From Agromyces sp. NDB4Y10 (GTDB taxonomy: Bacteria; Actinomycetota; Actinomycetes; Actinomycetales; Microbacteriaceae), in NCBI RefSeq assembly GCF_001620055.1, contig NZ_LQGY01000065.1, forward strand, positions 1 through 64,000: 64,000 bases of DNA, read 5' to 3'. Positions 35,465 through 43,582 of this stretch are shown piece after piece. The position numbers and the translations under genes are program-made. The first letter of the stretch is position 1. Every line of letters starts with the position of its first letter. A model generated the notes under the pieces. It did no database searches and had not been told where the DNA came from. It worked only from the letters and a program-made list of their open reading frames with translations.

Positions 35465-35719
35465 TCAGTCGTTCTCGTCGTCGTGCTCGACCGGGTCCGA
35501 GTCGTCGGCGTCGAAGCGGAAGCGAACGCGGATCTGCCCGTTCACCTCGCGCTGGTCGACGGCGTCGTACCAGAACAGCGACTCCAGGCCGTCGACCGCG
35601 GCGACCATGCCGACGCGCCGCTCCGGCTCGCCGTGCACGAGCGATCGCTGCTCGAAGTCGCCCTCGAGGGGCCCGTCGATGAACTCCGCCACGTAGGTCG
35701 CGGCCGCTGCGTCTGCCAT
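35465..35719 (-). CDS. Small acidic conserved hypothetical protein
   Basis: An 84-residue soluble protein, strongly acidic at the C-terminus (FDADDSDPVEHDDEND). The sequence TYVAEFIDGPLEGDFEQRSLVHGEPE suggests a small beta-rich fold. No family recognised. ATG 35719 lies 6 nt after a minus-strand TACGGT, supporting it as an expressed leaderless gene. It is downstream of, but separate from, the thiamine-type transporter operon. Confidence 0.75.
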   Translation of the reverse strand: MADAAAATYVAEFIDGPLEGDFEQRSLVHGEPERRVGMVAAVDGLESLFWYDAVDQREVNGQIRVRFRFDADDSDPVEHDDEND

Positions 35720-35725
35720 GCCCCC

Positions 35726-35731
35726 ACCGTA
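35726..35731 (-). promoter_or_regulatory. -10 element of the 35719 gene (leaderless)
   Basis: TACGGT on the minus strand ends 6 nt before the ATG at 35719. Confidence 0.5.
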
Positions 35732-35786
35732 GTCGCCGAGGAGCGTCCGGTCATCCCGGCGCGCGCGTGGACGGGTGCCTCGGCGC

Positions 35787-36362
35787 TCAGGGGGCCAGGC
35801 GCACGGTCACGTGGGCGCGCTGCGCAGCGCGATGCCCCGTCCGGCCCAGGTGGCGGCGCCAGTCCGCCTCCCAGGCGTCCCAGTGGGCGTCGAATGCGCC
35901 GAGGTCGCGGTCGAGCGCTCGGCGCCGCCGCGTCGGGTACGGCGCGGCGAGCCAGACCCGGACGGCGCCGCTGCGGTCACCGCCGGCCGCGAACGCCCCG
36001 CACCCCTCGATGATGAGTGGGGCGTCCGGCCGGATCCGCAGGTCGACGCCGGGCCGGTCCTCGAGCCAGTCCCAGCGGTGCACCACGCCGGCGGCTCCCC
36101 GCGCGTGCGGGGCCAGGAGGGAACGGCCGAGCTCGAGGGCGCCTCGATGGAGCCCGCGCCATCCGGGGATCGCCTCGTCGACCCGCACCACGCGCGGCGG
36201 GCGGCCGGGCCAGGCTCGCGCGAGCGCGGCCGCGAACGTCGTCTTGCCGGCGCCGCTCGGGCCGTCGACGAGCACGAGCGGATGCCGCGTCCCGGCCGTG
36301 GCGCGCCGCACCGCCTCGACGCCCGGGCGGAGCGACATCGGCCCCGCGACCCTCACGTCCAT
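35787..36362 (-). CDS. P-loop kinase-like ATP-binding protein in ECF operon
   Basis: A 191-residue P-loop protein resembling the uridine-kinase-like ATP-binding family. Walker A is VDGPSGAGKTTFAAALA (about 31-47). An acidic substrate-side segment RVVRVDEAIPGWRGLHRG follows, then APLIIEGCGAFAAG (Walker B-like strand with Glu) and the Arg-rich lid PYPTRRRRALDRD. The ATG overlaps the T-component gene by 10 bp, so it is translated with a TPP-regulated ECF transporter. The substrate is not known; phosphorylation of an imported thiamine precursor is a hypothesis from context only. The family is found in other contexts too. Confidence 0.85.
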   Translation of the reverse strand: MDVRVAGPMSLRPGVEAVRRATAGTRHPLVLVDGPSGAGKTTFAAALARAWPGRPPRVVRVDEAIPGWRGLHRGALELGRSLLAPHARGAAGVVHRWDWLEDRPGVDLRIRPDAPLIIEGCGAFAAGGDRSGAVRVWLAAPYPTRRRRALDRDLGAFDAHWDAWEADWRRHLGRTGHRAAQRAHVTVRLAP

Positions 36363-37150
36363 ACCGGGTGGAAGGCACCCGCCCAGATCGAGCCGGCGAT
36401 CGCGGTGGCCGCGATGGTCGCGGCGATGCCGACGAGCAGGACGTCACGCGCGCCGACGCGCGACGGGCGCGCCCACGTGCGGGGACGGTCGGCGCCGAAG
36501 CCCCGCGCCTCCATGGCCGTGGCGAGCTTGGACCCCCGACGGATGGCGAGGACGAGCAGGGCGAACGCCATGGTGGCCGCGCGGCGGACGGCTCCGTGGT
36601 CGCCGATGCCGCGGGCGCGCCGCGAGAGCGCCATCGCCCGCCAGTCGTCGATGAACAGGCCGACCAGCCGGGTCGCGGCGAGCGCACCGAGCACGAACCG
36701 CGCCGGCAGCCGCCAGACCTGCGCGAGCCCGTCGGCGAGGTCGGTCGGGTCGACGCGGAGGAACAGGAGCGCGGCGGGCAGGCCGATCGCCAGGACGCGG
36801 ACCGACACGGCGATCGCCAGCTCGATGGATCCGTCGGAGATGCGGGCGAGCCAGAACTCCCAGTAGACCGTTCCCGTGGGTCGTCCGTACAGCAGCATGC
36901 TGACTCCCGCAACGGGCGCCGCGAGCAGGATCGGCCACGTGCGCCGCAGGAGCACGGCCGGCGTGACGCCGGCCGCCGCGAAGAGCACGATCTCGATGAG
37001 GAGCGCGATCGCCGCACTCACCCAGTCCACCGTCACGAGCAGCGGCGTGGTGAGCACCATCGCCGCGGCGAGGCGCGTCGCCGGGTTGGTCCGGTCGATG
37101 AACCGCAGCCTGGGCACGGGCCGGGCGGGTGCCGCCTCGAGCGCGCTCAT
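36353..37150 (-). CDS. ykoC: ECF transporter T component (EcfT/YkoC-like)
   Basis: A 265-residue energy-coupling-factor transmembrane subunit (CbiQ/EcfT family) with about five to six helices. After RFIDRTNPATRLAAAMVLTTPLL, the C-terminal coupling helices carry two Ala-Arg-Gly type motifs: MALSRRARGIGD and ATAMEARGFGADRPR, which dock into the ATPase subunits. It moves the substrate-binding S component within the membrane using ATP hydrolysis. Its ATG overlaps the ATPase stop (ATGA). Confidence 0.93.
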   Translation of the reverse strand: MSALEAAPARPVPRLRFIDRTNPATRLAAAMVLTTPLLVTVDWVSAAIALLIEIVLFAAAGVTPAVLLRRTWPILLAAPVAGVSMLLYGRPTGTVYWEFWLARISDGSIELAIAVSVRVLAIGLPAALLFLRVDPTDLADGLAQVWRLPARFVLGALAATRLVGLFIDDWRAMALSRRARGIGDHGAVRRAATMAFALLVLAIRRGSKLATAMEARGFGADRPRTWARPSRVGARDVLLVGIAATIAATAIAGSIWAGAFHPVWT

Positions 37151-38637
37151 CGCCGGCTCCCGACGGGCTGCCGCGCCGGCAGGAGGTCGACGCGGTGCGT
37201 GCCGAGCGCGGCCCGGAACGCGGCGTCGTGGGTGACCGACAGGAGCGTGGTGCCGCCCTCGACCAGCTCGTGCAGCAGCCGGACCAGTTCGACCCAACCC
37301 AACCGGTCCTGCCCGAAGGTGGGCTCGTCGAGGATGATGACGTCCGGCCGCGTGGCGAGCACCGCGCCCACCGAGAGCCGGCGTGCCTCGCCGCCGGAGA
37401 GCGTGAACGGATTGGCCGCCGCGAGATGGTCGAGGCGGAGCCGCTGCATGACCTCGTCGACGCGCACCCGGGCCTCCGCGTCCGGCAGCCCCAGCGCGCG
37501 GAGCCCCACGGCGAGTTCGTCGCGCACGGTCGCCGCGACGAACTGGTGCTCGGGCTCCTGGAAGACCGTGCCGATGCGGGTCAGGAGGTCGCGTGAGCGC
37601 CAGCGCACCGGCGCCTCGCCCAGGCCGCGTGCGAGCCGGGGCGCGGCGGTGACGGTTCCCCCGCGCGGCCGCAGGAGGCCGCCCATCGTCAGCGCGAGCG
37701 TCGACTTGCCGACCCCGTTCGGTCCGGTGAGGACCGTCGAGGAGCCCGCGGGCAGGCCGAACCGGAGTCCGGTGTGGAGCACCGGCGTGCGCGGGCGGCC
37801 GACGGCCAGCTCGCCCGCGGAGAGGATCGGGGCCGTGGCACCGGCCGCGGCATCCGTCACCTCGGGTACCTCGAGGGGGATGCCGGGGACCCACACGCCC
37901 GCCGCCGCGAGCTCGGCCCCCCGCGCCTCGAGGACCTCACCGGGGTCGCCGTCCGCGATCATCCGCCCCTCGCGGTCGAGCACGACCACGCGATCGATCA
38001 GGCCGAGCCAGACCTCGACGCGGTGCTCCACGACGACGAGCGTGGCTCCCGTGCGGTCGAGGACGCGGCCGACCGCCTCGCGCACCTCCGCGACGCCCTG
38101 CGGGTCGAGGTTCGCGGTGGGCTCGTCGAGCAGCAGCAGGCCCGGGCGCATCGCGAGGGCGCCGGCCAGCGCCAGCCGCTGCTTCTGCCCGCCGGACAGC
38201 CGCGACGTCGGGTGGTCGAGCGGGAGCTCGAGCCCGACCGCCTCGAGCGCCTCCGCCACGCGCCGCCAGATCTCGTCGCGCGGAACGCCGAGGTTCTCGC
38301 ACCCGAACGCGACGTCGTCGCCGACGCGGGCGAGGATCACCTGGGAATCGGGATCCTGCAGCACGAGCCCCGCCCGGCCGCGTGCGTCGGGTGCCGGACG
38401 CCCGTCGACGCGCAGCTCGCCCCACTGCTCGCCCTCGTCGTCGCCGCCGAGGACGCCCGCGAGCGCGTGCAGCAGGGTCGACTTGCCCGAGCCGGACGGT
38501 CCCAGGAGCAGCACGCGCTCGCCCGGATGGATCCGGAGGTCGAGTCCGTCGAGCGCCGGTCGACGGCGGCCCGCGTGGCGCCAGCCCCACCCGGCGGCAT
38601 CCACCCGGGCAGGACCGACGGCATCAGCGTGGTGCAC
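37147..38637 (-). CDS. ykoD: ECF transporter double ATPase (EcfA1-EcfA2 fusion, YkoD-like)
   Basis: A 496-residue protein with two ABC nucleotide-binding domains fused in tandem. Domain 1: Walker A GPSGSGKST, Q-loop VLQDPDSQVI, signature LSGGQKQR, Walker B LLLLDEPTANLD and VVEHR. Domain 2: Walker A GPNGVGKST, FQEPEHQF, LSGGEARR, VIILDEPTFGQD and SVTHDA. Q-loops of QDPDSQ/QEPEHQ type are typical of ECF ATPases. It powers the YkoE/YkoC transporter. The GTG start is 3 bp after the ykoE stop. Fusion of the two ATPases is normal for YkoD. Confidence 0.95.
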   Translation of the reverse strand: MHHADAVGPARVDAAGWGWRHAGRRRPALDGLDLRIHPGERVLLLGPSGSGKSTLLHALAGVLGGDDEGEQWGELRVDGRPAPDARGRAGLVLQDPDSQVILARVGDDVAFGCENLGVPRDEIWRRVAEALEAVGLELPLDHPTSRLSGGQKQRLALAGALAMRPGLLLLDEPTANLDPQGVAEVREAVGRVLDRTGATLVVVEHRVEVWLGLIDRVVVLDREGRMIADGDPGEVLEARGAELAAAGVWVPGIPLEVPEVTDAAAGATAPILSAGELAVGRPRTPVLHTGLRFGLPAGSSTVLTGPNGVGKSTLALTMGGLLRPRGGTVTAAPRLARGLGEAPVRWRSRDLLTRIGTVFQEPEHQFVAATVRDELAVGLRALGLPDAEARVRVDEVMQRLRLDHLAAANPFTLSGGEARRLSVGAVLATRPDVIILDEPTFGQDRLGWVELVRLLHELVEGGTTLLSVTHDAAFRAALGTHRVDLLPARQPVGSRR

Positions 38638-38640
38638 GCG

Positions 38641-39315
38641 TCAGACCCGTCCCGTGACGTCCCGTCCGGCGCCGAACCGGTTGAGTGCCCCGGTTGCGGC
38701 GAGCGCGCGGACGACGAGCCAGCCGAGGAGGCCGGCGAGGAGCGCGCCGGAGACGACGAGCGTGCCGAGGTACAGGGCCAGGAACTCCGCGGACTTCTGG
38801 AGGTTGCCGGAGGTGAACAGCTCGAGCACCCAGGCTCCGACGCCCGCTGCGGCGCCGGCGAGCATCGCGGTGACCACGCCGAACCGGCGGTACCCGACGG
38901 CGAGGAAGACGAGCTCGGCGCCGAGTCCCTGCGCGAGACCGGAGTAGAGCGTCTCGATGCCCCACTGGTTGCCGATGAGCGCCGAGACCATGGCCGCGAG
39001 CAGTTCGACGTAGAGCGCCGCGCCGGGCTTGCGGATGATGAGCCCGCCGAGCACGCCGCCGATGAGCCAGATGCCGACGGCGATGCCGCCGAGCCCCGGC
39101 GTGAGCGCGTCGGCGGCGCTGAACCACGCATACCCGACGTTGTTCCAGATGAGGAAGACCAGGCCGGTCGCGACGCCGATGACGCTCGCGACGACGATGT
39201 CGACCACCCGCCAGCGGGTCCGGCGGCCGTTGCCGCCCGTGATGCCGTTCGCCCGGCCGTCCGCTGCGGCGTTCGCGCGGTCGTCGGCCTCGGTTCCGAT
39301 GGATGTCTCGTGCAC
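38641..39315 (-). CDS. ykoE: ECF S component YkoE (thiamine/HMP-type)
   Basis: A 224-residue substrate-binding membrane subunit with about six helices after a 35-residue hydrophilic N-terminus. WRVVDIVVASVIGVATGLVFLIWN and ALYVELLAAMVSALIGNQWG, with AQGLGAELVFLAVGYRRFG, match the YkoE family. In B. subtilis ykoFEDC is TPP-regulated and imports the thiamine pyrimidine (HMP) or thiamine. The start is GTG at 39315 with AAAGGG upstream. The gene directly follows a TPP riboswitch, which supports a thiamine-related substrate. No ykoF is present. Confidence 0.93.
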   Translation of the reverse strand: MHETSIGTEADDRANAAADGRANGITGGNGRRTRWRVVDIVVASVIGVATGLVFLIWNNVGYAWFSAADALTPGLGGIAVGIWLIGGVLGGLIIRKPGAALYVELLAAMVSALIGNQWGIETLYSGLAQGLGAELVFLAVGYRRFGVVTAMLAGAAAGVGAWVLELFTSGNLQKSAEFLALYLGTLVVSGALLAGLLGWLVVRALAATGALNRFGAGRDVTGRV

Positions 39316-39359
39316 TGTCGTGCCCTTTCGTCTCGTGGAAAGCGGCACGGGAGATGAGA

Positions 39360-39455
39360 ATCTCTGCCCTCCCTGCGCTGGCATGACCCAGATCAGGTTC
39401 GACGGTCGAAGGTTGAGAACCTTCCTCTCAGCCCGGCTCACCGGACTCCCGTGTT
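39360..39455 (-). promoter_or_regulatory. TPP riboswitch (THI element)
   Basis: Read on the minus strand, conserved THI-box segments appear in order: ACGGGAGTCC, GAGCCGGGCTGAGAGG, a variable stem, then CGAACCTGATCTGG, CATGCCAGCGCAGGGAGG. CTGAGA and ACCTGATCTGG...GCCAGCG are the diagnostic aptamer cores. It lies about 45 nt upstream of the ykoE start. GGGAGG and TCTCCC downstream may pair as expression platform. Binding of thiamine pyrophosphate should reduce expression of the transporter operon. Confidence 0.96.
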
Positions 39456-39513
39456 CGACCACGAGTATACGCCGCGCCGCCCGAGGCGAGCGCGGCGCGG
39501 GCGGCGACGGCGC

Positions 39514-39846
39514 CTACCGCTTCAGTGCGCGGATGACGATCTTCAGCGCCTTGCCCGTCGCCGCGACGAGCGGGATGGCGACGATGAGCAGCCCGAGCAC
39601 GTTCGGCTCGAACCGGACGTCGCCGCCGCGACTGATGTAGGCGCCGAGCGGCACGGACCAGCCGCCGCCACCGCCGCCCGAGCCCTCGCCCTGCTCGTCG
39701 TCCTTCCCGGCACCGCCGCCGAAGCCGTACGCGCCCAGCGCGACGGGCACGATCTCGGTGCCGCCCACCTGGACCTTGTCGGCGTACGAGGTGCGGACGC
39801 CGACGCCGGCGACCTTGTCTGCGAGTTCCAGCACGAAATCAGCCAT
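39514..39846 (-). CDS. GerW/YtfJ-family protein
   Basis: A 110-residue protein of the GerW (YtfJ) family. The N-terminus MADFVLELADKVAGVG is followed by TEIVPVALGAYGFGGGAGKDD, a Gly-rich stretch and GGWSVPLGAYISR, then a hydrophobic C-terminal segment (NVLGLLIVAIPLVAATG). In Bacillus GerW is needed for spore germination; many non-sporulating actinobacteria carry homologues of unknown function. ATG 39846 follows a minus-strand TAGCGT by 6 nt. Confidence 0.87.
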   Translation of the reverse strand: MADFVLELADKVAGVGVRTSYADKVQVGGTEIVPVALGAYGFGGGAGKDDEQGEGSGGGGGGWSVPLGAYISRGGDVRFEPNVLGLLIVAIPLVAATGKALKIVIRALKR

Positions 39847-39852
39847 GCGGTC

Positions 39853-39858
39853 ACGCTA
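39853..39858 (-). promoter_or_regulatory. GerW-family gene -10 element (leaderless)
   Basis: TAGCGT on the minus strand ends 6 nt before the ATG at 39846. Confidence 0.5.
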
Positions 39859-39911
39859 CCCGGGCCCGGTCGGCGTCGAAAGGCCTTGACGGATGCCGCG
39901 CGGCGGGGGCG

Positions 39912-41219
39912 TCACGAGAACGTGCGCGCTCCGGGCGGCAGCGGTTCGTCGGGGCGATCCGTCTCCTCCCGCTCCCATCCGGCTCCGGCCGTGGGGAGCG
40001 GCCCGGGCGCATCGCGTCGCACGAGGGCGGCGGGCCGCACCGCACCGCGACCGAACCTCCGCGTGACCTCGTCGATGGTGCGCTCCGCGTCGCGCCACTC
40101 CTCGTCGGGATCCCACAGCGGCGCTCCGCCGCCCGCCGGGCGCAGGTGCTCGGCCCGGACGCCGATGAGGCGCACGCGGCGCCCGTCGCCCACCAGGTCG
40201 GCGAGCGGCACGAGCGCCTCCTCGTAGATGCGCCGCGCGACATCCGTCGGCTCGGCGAGGGTGCGCGACCGGGTGACGGTCGTGAAGTCGCCGTAGCGCA
40301 ACTTGAGGGTCACCGTGCGGGCGACCATCTCGGCGCGTCGGAGGCGCACGCCGACGTCGGTCGCGAGGCGCAGCAGCTCGCGGGCAATCTCGTCGCGGTC
40401 GACCAGGTCGTGGTGGAAGGTCGTCTCGTGCCCGATGCTCTTCTCGACGCGCCGGGTCTCGACGTCGCGCGGGTCGACCCCGTTCGCCAGCCGGGTGAGG
40501 CGGGCGGCGAGCGCCGGACCCACGGCGCGCTCGAGGGCGTCGACGGGCATCTCGGCCACGTCGCCCACCGTGCGCAGGCCGAGCTTGAGGAGGGACTGCT
40601 CGGTCACGCGACCCACGCCCCACAGCGCGGAGACGGGAAGGGGGTGCAGGAACGCGGTCGTCTCGGCGGCGGGCACGACGAGCATCCCGTCGGGCTTGGC
40701 GCGACTCGACGCGACCTTCGCGACGTACTTGCTCGCGGCGACGCCCACCGAGCAGGTGAGGCCCGTCTCGTCGCGCACGCGCCGGCGGATGGTCCAGGCG
40801 ATCTCGGCCGGCGTGCCGTGGAGACGCCGCGCGCCCGACACGTCGAGGAACGCCTCGTCGATCGACAGCGGCTCGACGAGCGGCGTGAGCTCGCGGAAGA
40901 TCGTCATGACCCGCTCGGAGTACTCGGCGTACCGGGCGTAGTCGCCGCGCAGCACGACCGCGTTCGGGCAGCGCTGCAGGGCCACCGACATCGGCATCGC
41001 CGAGTTCACGCCGTACCGCCGCGCCTCGTAGCTCGCGGCCGCGACCACCCCGCGGCCCGCCGTGCCGCCGACGAGCACCGGTCGGCCGCGCAGCTCCGGT
41101 CGGCGGAGCAGTTCGACGGACACGAAGAACGCATCCATGTCGACGTGCAGGATCGGCGTCGCCGAGTCGTCGACGGGCCCGGTGGTGACCTGCCGCGACG
41201 AGCCGTCCTGCTTGCTCAT
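39912..41219 (-). CDS. dinB: DNA polymerase IV (Y family)
   Basis: A 435-residue translesion polymerase. Catalytic acidic residues are in ILHVDMDAFFVSVE and PLSIDEAFLDVSG. The finger segment AAASYEARRYGVNSAMP and the helix-hairpin-helix region LWGVGRVTEQSLLKLGLRTVGDVAEM are present, followed by the little-finger domain to about residue 365. The C-terminal tail is Pro/Arg/Glu-rich and I see no QLxLF-type clamp-binding motif at its end. ATG 41219 follows TAGGGT by 6 nt; I saw no LexA box. Confidence 0.95.
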   Translation of the reverse strand: MSKQDGSSRQVTTGPVDDSATPILHVDMDAFFVSVELLRRPELRGRPVLVGGTAGRGVVAAASYEARRYGVNSAMPMSVALQRCPNAVVLRGDYARYAEYSERVMTIFRELTPLVEPLSIDEAFLDVSGARRLHGTPAEIAWTIRRRVRDETGLTCSVGVAASKYVAKVASSRAKPDGMLVVPAAETTAFLHPLPVSALWGVGRVTEQSLLKLGLRTVGDVAEMPVDALERAVGPALAARLTRLANGVDPRDVETRRVEKSIGHETTFHHDLVDRDEIARELLRLATDVGVRLRRAEMVARTVTLKLRYGDFTTVTRSRTLAEPTDVARRIYEEALVPLADLVGDGRRVRLIGVRAEHLRPAGGGAPLWDPDEEWRDAERTIDEVTRRFGRGAVRPAALVRRDAPGPLPTAGAGWEREETDRPDEPLPPGARTFS

Positions 41220-41225
41220 GCTGCG

Positions 41226-41231
41226 ACCCTA
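41226..41231 (-). promoter_or_regulatory. dinB -10 element (leaderless)
   Basis: TAGGGT on the minus strand ends 6 nt before the dinB ATG at 41219. Confidence 0.6.
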
Positions 41232-41262
41232 GCGCCCGCCGCCGACGCGCCCGCGACGGTGA

Positions 41263-41916
41263 TCAGAAGCCGAAGTCCCCGCCGAAGTCGCCGCCGCCGA
41301 AGTCGCCACCGCCGAACCCGCCCCAGTCGCCGCCCGCGTCGGCCGAGCCGACGTCGCCACCGTCGCCCGCTCCGGCGTCACCGGCACCGGGGTCCCCCTC
41401 GGCGCCCGCCTGATCGAACGACGGGTCGGGCAGGAACGCCTGGGCGATCGCCGACCCGACGACGAAGCCCGCGATGGTGCCGAGCATCGACGCGCCGAGC
41501 ATCGAGCCGAAGGACGGACCGCGAGCGCCCTGTCCGCCGGGCGAGGAGCCCGCGAAGGCCCGCTCCACGGTGCCCGGCGATCGGAGCTCCGCCCGGGTCG
41601 CCGCCCGTGCGAGCGCCGACGGCTCGTCGGAGACCACGCGCTCACCGGGCGGCGCGCTGTCGGCGAGCGCCCGGTAGACCTCCTGCCGCTGCTCCGGGGT
41701 CAGCTTCGCGAACGCCTCGGCGTGCACGGCCTCGATCGACTCGGGCGGGGCGGTCCGCAGCAGGTACCGGTAGCGCTCGATCGCCAGCTCGTCCTCGCTC
41801 GGCCGAGGCCGCTGCGGGGCTGAGGCGGCATGCCCGTACGGCGCCTGCGGCACCGCGGGGGCGGGTCGGGCGGCGCGGTCGTCGCCGCCGCCGAAGAGCC
41901 GGTCCAGGAAGCCCAT
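41263..41916 (-). CDS. Gly-rich single-pass hypothetical protein
   Basis: A 217-residue protein. A helical N-terminal domain (about 40-90: RPSEDELAIERYRYLLRTAPPESIEAVHAEAFAKLTPEQRQEVYRAL) precedes a hydrophobic helix (about 140-165: GSMLGASMLGTIAGFVVGSAIAQAF) and an Asp/Gly-rich tail. The tail ends in repeats of GGGDFGG and a terminal Phe. No characterised family recognised; the helical segment is common in actinobacterial hypotheticals. The ATG at 41916 has GAGGA upstream. It lies downstream of the gat operon hairpin. Confidence 0.78.
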   Translation of the reverse strand: MGFLDRLFGGGDDRAARPAPAVPQAPYGHAASAPQRPRPSEDELAIERYRYLLRTAPPESIEAVHAEAFAKLTPEQRQEVYRALADSAPPGERVVSDEPSALARAATRAELRSPGTVERAFAGSSPGGQGARGPSFGSMLGASMLGTIAGFVVGSAIAQAFLPDPSFDQAGAEGDPGAGDAGAGDGGDVGSADAGGDWGGFGGGDFGGGDFGGDFGF

Positions 41917-41997
41917 CGTGTCCTCACTCTCGTCGTCCCCCGACGATAGGCCGGGAGCCCATGATCCTGCTGTGAGGCGGTCGCGCCCGCCCCGTGA

Positions 41998-42046
41998 GAC
42001 GACGGATGCCGCGGCGGGACGCGTCCGCGCCGCGGCATCCGTCGTC
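41998..42046 (-). terminator. 19-bp perfect hairpin after gatB, built from inverted GGATGCC motifs
   Basis: GACGACGGATGCCGCGGCG (41998-42016) and its exact complement (42028-42046) flank an 11-nt loop that itself contains the palindrome GGACGCGTCC. It lies just downstream of gatB on the minus strand, where the gatCAB operon should end. There is no T-tract. Each arm holds one GGATGCC copy. The rest of the 142-bp gap shows only the next gene's leader. Confidence 0.75.
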
Positions 42047-42058
42047 GACCGGAAGGCC

Positions 42059-43582
42059 CTAGCCCTCGCCGCCGCTCGCGCGCTCGAGCACGAGCTCGCG
42101 GACGCGCGCGGCATCCGCCTTGCCCTGCATCGCCTTCATGACCGCGCCGATCACCGCGCCCGCGGCCTGCACCTTGCCGTCGCGGATCTTCGCGAGCACG
42201 TCCGGCTGCGCCGCGAGCGCCTGGTCGATCGCGGCGACGAGCGCCCCGTCGTCGGAGACCACCGCGAGGCCCCGCGCGTCGACGATCTCGCGCGGCGACC
42301 CCTCGCCCGCGATGACGCCCTCGAGGACCTGGCGGGCGAGGCGGTCGGTCAGGACACCCTCGTCGACGAGGGCCGCGAGTTCGGCGACCTGGGCCGGCTC
42401 GGCGAGCGCGGCCGGGTCCTCGCCGCGGGCGTTCGCGATGCGCGTGAGCTCGCCGGTCCACCACTTGCGGGCCGCTGCCGGCGTGGCGCCCGCCGCCACG
42501 GTCGCGGCGACCTCGGCGAGGAGCCCCGCGTTCACGACGCCCTGGAAGTCGAGGTCGGTGAAGCCCCACTCGCCCTTGAGGCGACGACGACGCGCGGCGG
42601 GCGGCTCCGGCAGCGCGGCGCGCAGCTCCTCGATCAGGGCGGGGTCGGGCACCACCGGGAGCAGGTCGGGCTCGGGGAAGTAGCGGTAGTCGTCGGCGTC
42701 GGACTTCGGACGGCCGGGGCTCGTCGTGCCCGTGTCCTCGTGCCAGTGGCGGGTCTCCTGCGTGATCGTGCCGCCGTCGGCGAGGATCGCCGCCTGCCGC
42801 TGGATCTCGTAGCGGACCGCGCGCTCGATCGAGCGCATCGAGTTCACGTTCTTCGTCTCGGTGCGCGTGCCGAACTGCTCCTGGCCGCGGGGGCGCAGCG
42901 ACACGTTCGCGTCGCAGCGCAGGTTACCGCGCTCCATCCGGGCCTCGGAGACGCCGAGCGCCAGCACGATGTCGCGGATCGTGGCGACGTACGCGCGCGC
43001 CAGCGCGGGAGCATCCGCCCCCGCCCCCACGATCGGCTTGGTGACGATCTCGACGAGCGGCACGCCCGCGCGGTTGTAGTCGACGAGGGAGTACTCGGCG
43101 CCCTGGATGCGGCCGGTGGCGCCGCCGACGTGCGTGAGCTTGCCGGCGTCCTCCTCCATGTGGGCGCGCTCGATGGCGACCTGGAAGACCCGGCCGTTCT
43201 CGAGCTCGACCTCGACGGACCCCTCGTAGGCGATCGGCTCGTCGTACTGGGAGATCTGGTAGTTCTTCGCGAGGTCGGGGTAGAAGTAGTTCTTCCGGGC
43301 GAACCGGCTCGACTCGGCGATCGAGCAGCCGAGCGCGAGGCCCAGCGAGATCGAGTACCGCACGGCCGTGCCGTTCACGACCGGGAGGGAGCCGGGCAGG
43401 CCCAGGTCGACCGGCGCGACGAGCGTGTTCGGCTCGGCGCCGTGGAACTCGGCGTGCGCCGGGTTCGGCGCGGAGGAGAACATCTTCGTCTTCGTGTTGA
43501 GCTCGACGTGCACCTCGAGCCCGATGACCGGCTCGAAGCGCTCGAGGGCCTCGTCGAAGTCCATCAGTGCTGCGCGCGCCAT
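42059..43582 (-). CDS. gatB: Asp-tRNA(Asn)/Glu-tRNA(Gln) amidotransferase subunit B
   Basis: A 507-residue GatB, which binds misacylated tRNA and activates it with ATP. The conserved segment [19 protein letters not shown] is near the N-terminus, then [53 protein letters not shown] and [17 protein letters not shown]. The C-terminal GatB/YqeY tail domain (about 360-505) binds tRNA. Its ATG overlaps the gatA stop by 1 nt (TGATG). An alternative ATG 18 bp later ([10 protein letters not shown]) is possible. Confidence 0.97.
   Translation of the reverse strand: MARAALMDFDEALERFEPVIGLEVHVELNTKTKMFSSAPNPAHAEFHGAEPNTLVAPVDLGLPGSLPVVNGTAVRYSISLGLALGCSIAESSRFARKNYFYPDLAKNYQISQYDEPIAYEGSVEVELENGRVFQVAIERAHMEEDAGKLTHVGGATGRIQGAEYSLVDYNRAGVPLVEIVTKPIVGAGADAPALARAYVATIRDIVLALGVSEARMERGNLRCDANVSLRPRGQEQFGTRTETKNVNSMRSIERAVRYEIQRQAAILADGGTITQETRHWHEDTGTTSPGRPKSDADDYRYFPEPDLLPVVPDPALIEELRAALPEPPAARRRRLKGEWGFTDLDFQGVVNAGLLAEVAATVAAGATPAAARKWWTGELTRIANARGEDPAALAEPAQVAELAALVDEGVLTDRLARQVLEGVIAGEGSPREIVDARGLAVVSDDGALVAAIDQALAAQPDVLAKIRDGKVQAAGAVIGAVMKAMQGKADAARVRELVLERASGGEG

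Noticed and set aside
39891-39910. Possible terminator using the GGATGCC copy after dinB
   Set aside because: Only a 4-bp outer stem; no inverted copy of the word nearby.
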